Assembly (NCBI RefSeq): GCF_013033515.1
Contig: NZ_WQEG01000005.1
Location: forward strand, 186,001-250,000
Direction of reading: 5' to 3'
Length of the DNA stretch: 64,000 bases
DNA from: Ruegeria sp. HKCCA6707
GTDB lineage: Bacteria; Pseudomonadota; Alphaproteobacteria; Rhodobacterales; Rhodobacteraceae
Every line of letters begins with the position of its first letter. The stretch's first letter is position 1. The position numbers and the translations under genes are program-made. This document shows, in pieces, positions 62,045-64,000 of the stretch. The notes below the pieces were generated by a model, which saw nothing but the letters and a program-made list of their open reading frames with translations, searched no databases and had not been told where the DNA came from.

Positions 62045-64000
62045 GTGCCCGCGCGGCCCGACAACCGACCATAAAGCAGCCCCGAAAGGGTTACGCTGAC
62101 CAGCAAGATCAGCGCCGCACCCGCCGCAAACACCCCAAATCCCATGCGCAGCAGGGCCATCCCGTCTTCGTCCCCGTAGAACTGGGCCAAAGAGGCGAGC
62201 GGCGCGCCAGACACAACGGGCCAGACCATCGCCACCACCAGCCAAACCGCCAAGGCTGCACCTGTCGCCACAACCGACCCCTGCACTACTCGATCAGGCG
62301 CGCGCAACGCGCGGCGCATCGCGGTCATCGGGCGCGCGACATCGTTGAGGATCGCCAGCAAGGCCGGAACCAGCAGCAACACAAGCAACATGCCAAAGCC
62401 CAGACCATAGACCAGAGTGATCACGGTCGGTTTGAGGAATTGCGCCTGTTGCGAGCCTTCGTAAAGCAGCGGTGTCAGACCAAGCACGGTGGTCAATGTG
62501 GTCAGCATCACTGGGCGCAGCCGGTCTGCGGTCCCTTCGATGATCGACGGCACCAGCCCGCGTTCCTGCTGGTACCCGTCAATGGTCGTCACCAGAACAA
62601 TCGAGTCGTTGATGATAATCCCTGTCATGCCAAGCAGGCCGACAACGGTGAACATGCTTAGCGGAACATCCCAGATGTAATGGCCCCAGATCGTACCCAC
62701 CAGGCCAAAGGGAATGATCGACATGACCACCAGCGGACGGGTCCAGCTTGCAAAGACCCAGGCCAAAACAAGGTAGATGCCGGTCAGACACAGGATAAGC
62801 CCCGCCCCGGCTTCGGCCAGAAACTCGTTTTCCTGTTCGCTCAGTCCTGCCATGCGCCATTCAACCTGACGTTCCGCCGCGATGGTGGGCAGGATTTCTT
62901 CCTGCATGGCGCGGGCAATCTCGGCTGCTTGGGCTGGATCGTCCTCGGAAATGTCCCCGTTCACGGAAATCACCCGCAACCCGTTTTCGCGCCGCACAGT
63001 TGAAAAGCCCGATTTCCGCTCGACCGAGACGATGTCGGCCAAAGGCACGTAAACCCCATCTGGTGTGCGCATCAGCGTGCGTTCCAGGAAATCGGCTGTC
63101 AGTTCGCCTTCGGGCAGTTCAACCCGGATTTCCGCGCTACGTGGTCCGTCGGGATAGGTCGCGGCCTCGATCCCGTTCAAGCGATCACGCAGCACGCGGC
63201 CCAGTGTTTCGATACGGAAGCCAAGCGCCTGTCCCTGAGGGGTCAGGTCCAGAATGAACTCTTCTTTGTCATAGGCCAGATTATCCTCAAGCGCCGAGAC
63301 CTCGGGGTATTTTGCCAGTTCGGCCTGCAAATCCTCGGAGGCGGATTTCAGAGTATTTACGTCTGCGCCAAAGAATTGCACATCTATGGCGTCACCGCCG
63401 GGGCCGGACCGCCAGCCTCGGAAGCTGAGCAGTTCGACCTTGGGATGGCGTGGCACGGTATCTTGCAGCTCACCCACGAATTCAAAGCTGGAATAGGGAC
63501 GCAAGTCTGCGTCGATCAACTCAATCGAAATCCCGCCCAGCAGGTCTGCATCCTTGCCATCGGCGGCGGAGAGACCAAACCCGGCCGATCCGCCAACCTC
63601 GGCCAGCACATAGTCAATCGGGTTTCGGCCATGGCGTTCTTCATAGACCGCACCCAGCTCTTCGGTGGCGCGCTGCACCATGCGCATCATCTCCAAGGTA
63701 TCCGCGCGCGTCGCGCCCTCGACCATGATGAAATTGCCAGTAACCGAGCCCCGCTCGGGCGCATTGAAAAACCGCCAGTTCACGTCACCCCGAATGAACA
63801 GGGCCGCTTGGCTGGCCAGAATCACAACCATGATCGCCACAACCACATAGCGCGCCCGGATCACCAGCCCGATCATCGGGCGGAACAGCGTGTCGCGCAC
63901 CCAGCGGAAACCGCGGTTGACCACACGGTTGGGCCAGTCATACCAATGTTCCTTGGCCGAATGCGCAATCGCGTGGGCCATGTGGTTGGGCAGGATCAGA
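62041..64000 (-). CDS. RND-family efflux permease (partial, C-terminal part)
   Basis: The frame is open to the right edge; about 653 residues are visible, the second part of an RND transporter. The first codons read LILPNHMAHAIAHSAKEHWY, the segment after the first membrane bundle, so the start is outside the window. A periplasmic porter domain follows, then membrane helices including WTRPLVVMSIIPFGLVGTIW, GMTGIIINDSIVLVTTIDGY and TTLTTVLGLTPLLYEGS. Substrate is unknown. Confidence 0.9.
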   Translation of the reverse strand, partial: LILPNHMAHAIAHSAKEHWYDWPNRVVNRGFRWVRDTLFRPMIGLVIRARYVVVAIMVVILASQAALFIRGDVNWRFFNAPERGSVTGNFIMVEGATRADTLEMMRMVQRATEELGAVYEERHGRNPIDYVLAEVGGSAGFGLSAADGKDADLLGGISIELIDADLRPYSSFEFVGELQDTVPRHPKVELLSFRGWRSGPGGDAIDVQFFGADVNTLKSASEDLQAELAKYPEVSALEDNLAYDKEEFILDLTPQGQALGFRIETLGRVLRDRLNGIEAATYPDGPRSAEIRVELPEGELTADFLERTLMRTPDGVYVPLADIVSVERKSGFSTVRRENGLRVISVNGDISEDDPAQAAEIARAMQEEILPTIAAERQVEWRMAGLSEQENEFLAEAGAGLILCLTGIYLVLAWVFASWTRPLVVMSIIPFGLVGTIWGHYIWDVPLSMFTVVGLLGMTGIIINDSIVLVTTIDGYQQERGLVPSIIEGTADRLRPVMLTTLTTVLGLTPLLYEGSQQAQFLKPTVITLVYGLGFGMLLVLLLVPALLAILNDVARPMTAMRRALRAPDRVVQGSVVATGAALAVWLVVAMVWPVVSGAPLASLAQFYGDEDGMALLRMGFGVFAAGAALILLVSVTLSGLLYGRLSGRAGT

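Noticed and set aside
62417-62424. GTGATCAC inside the RND permease gene
   Set aside because: A single intragenic copy without a partner; background occurrence.

Overview
This window is a gene-dense chromosomal stretch, roughly 60% GC, from an alphaproteobacterium of the order Rhodobacterales. It is most likely a Roseobacter-group member close to Ruegeria. The evidence is the TCA gene set with a type-3 (lactate dehydrogenase-like) malate dehydrogenase and a two-lipoyl-domain SucB, the ethylmalonyl-CoA pathway genes mch and mcl2, phaAB, an ETF-quinone oxidoreductase, a DmdC-type acyl-CoA dehydrogenase and several order-specific families (DUF1194, DUF6173, TIGR02302, CtaI). I saw no rRNA, tRNA, CRISPR array, insertion sequence or prophage. 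Placement rests on remembered family distributions, not on a search.

Layout. 1-7.2 kb (minus strand): a methyltransferase/glycosyltransferase gene cut by the left edge, sdhA-sdhD-sdhC, a DUF1194 protein, then mch, DUF1737, NnrU and mcl2. 7.4-19.7 kb (mostly plus): a small exported protein, TauE/SafE, mdh, then sucC, a small lipoprotein, sucD, two accessory genes, sucA, sucB, a small protein and lpdA. 19.7-24 kb: a TetR repressor facing a flavodoxin-fold oxidoreductase across three operator repeats, then a flavin-type split-barrel protein, plsC, ftsX and ftsE. 24-31 kb: a zinc-ribbon membrane protein, TIGR02302, lysA, two mini-lipoproteins, argH and a TlpA thioredoxin. 31-38 kb: an EAL-domain protein, phaA and phaB with separate terminators, a LysR/EamA pair, and tRNA-methyltransferase-like genes. 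38-46 kb: polyprenyl diphosphate synthase, ispE, a TPR protein, ETF-QO, soxR divergent from a VOC protein, and greA. 46-52.5 kb: molybdenum cofactor genes (a DUF429-like/MoeA fusion, mobB, mobA, fdhD) with AEC and AzlCD transporters. 52.5-64 kb: a lipoprotein, cytochrome oxidase subunit IV, a phospholipase A2-like protein with a membrane glycerophosphodiesterase, an MBL hydrolase with a DmdC-type dehydrogenase, tsaC, yqgE, a DsbD N-domain protein, a NUDIX hydrolase, and an RND permease cut by the right edge.

How it works together. The first 20 kb encode most of the TCA cycle from 2-oxoglutarate to oxaloacetate, plus the end of the ethylmalonyl-CoA pathway that feeds malate and succinyl-CoA into it. 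The most distinctive signal is a paired palindrome, GTGATCAC twice with centres exactly 21 bp apart. It occurs upstream of both sdhCDA and sucC, implying that one unidentified regulator controls both operons. Other readable circuits are the TetR triple operator, a SoxR-type promoter facing a VOC protein, and a 16-bp palindrome upstream of phaA that resembles PhaR sites.
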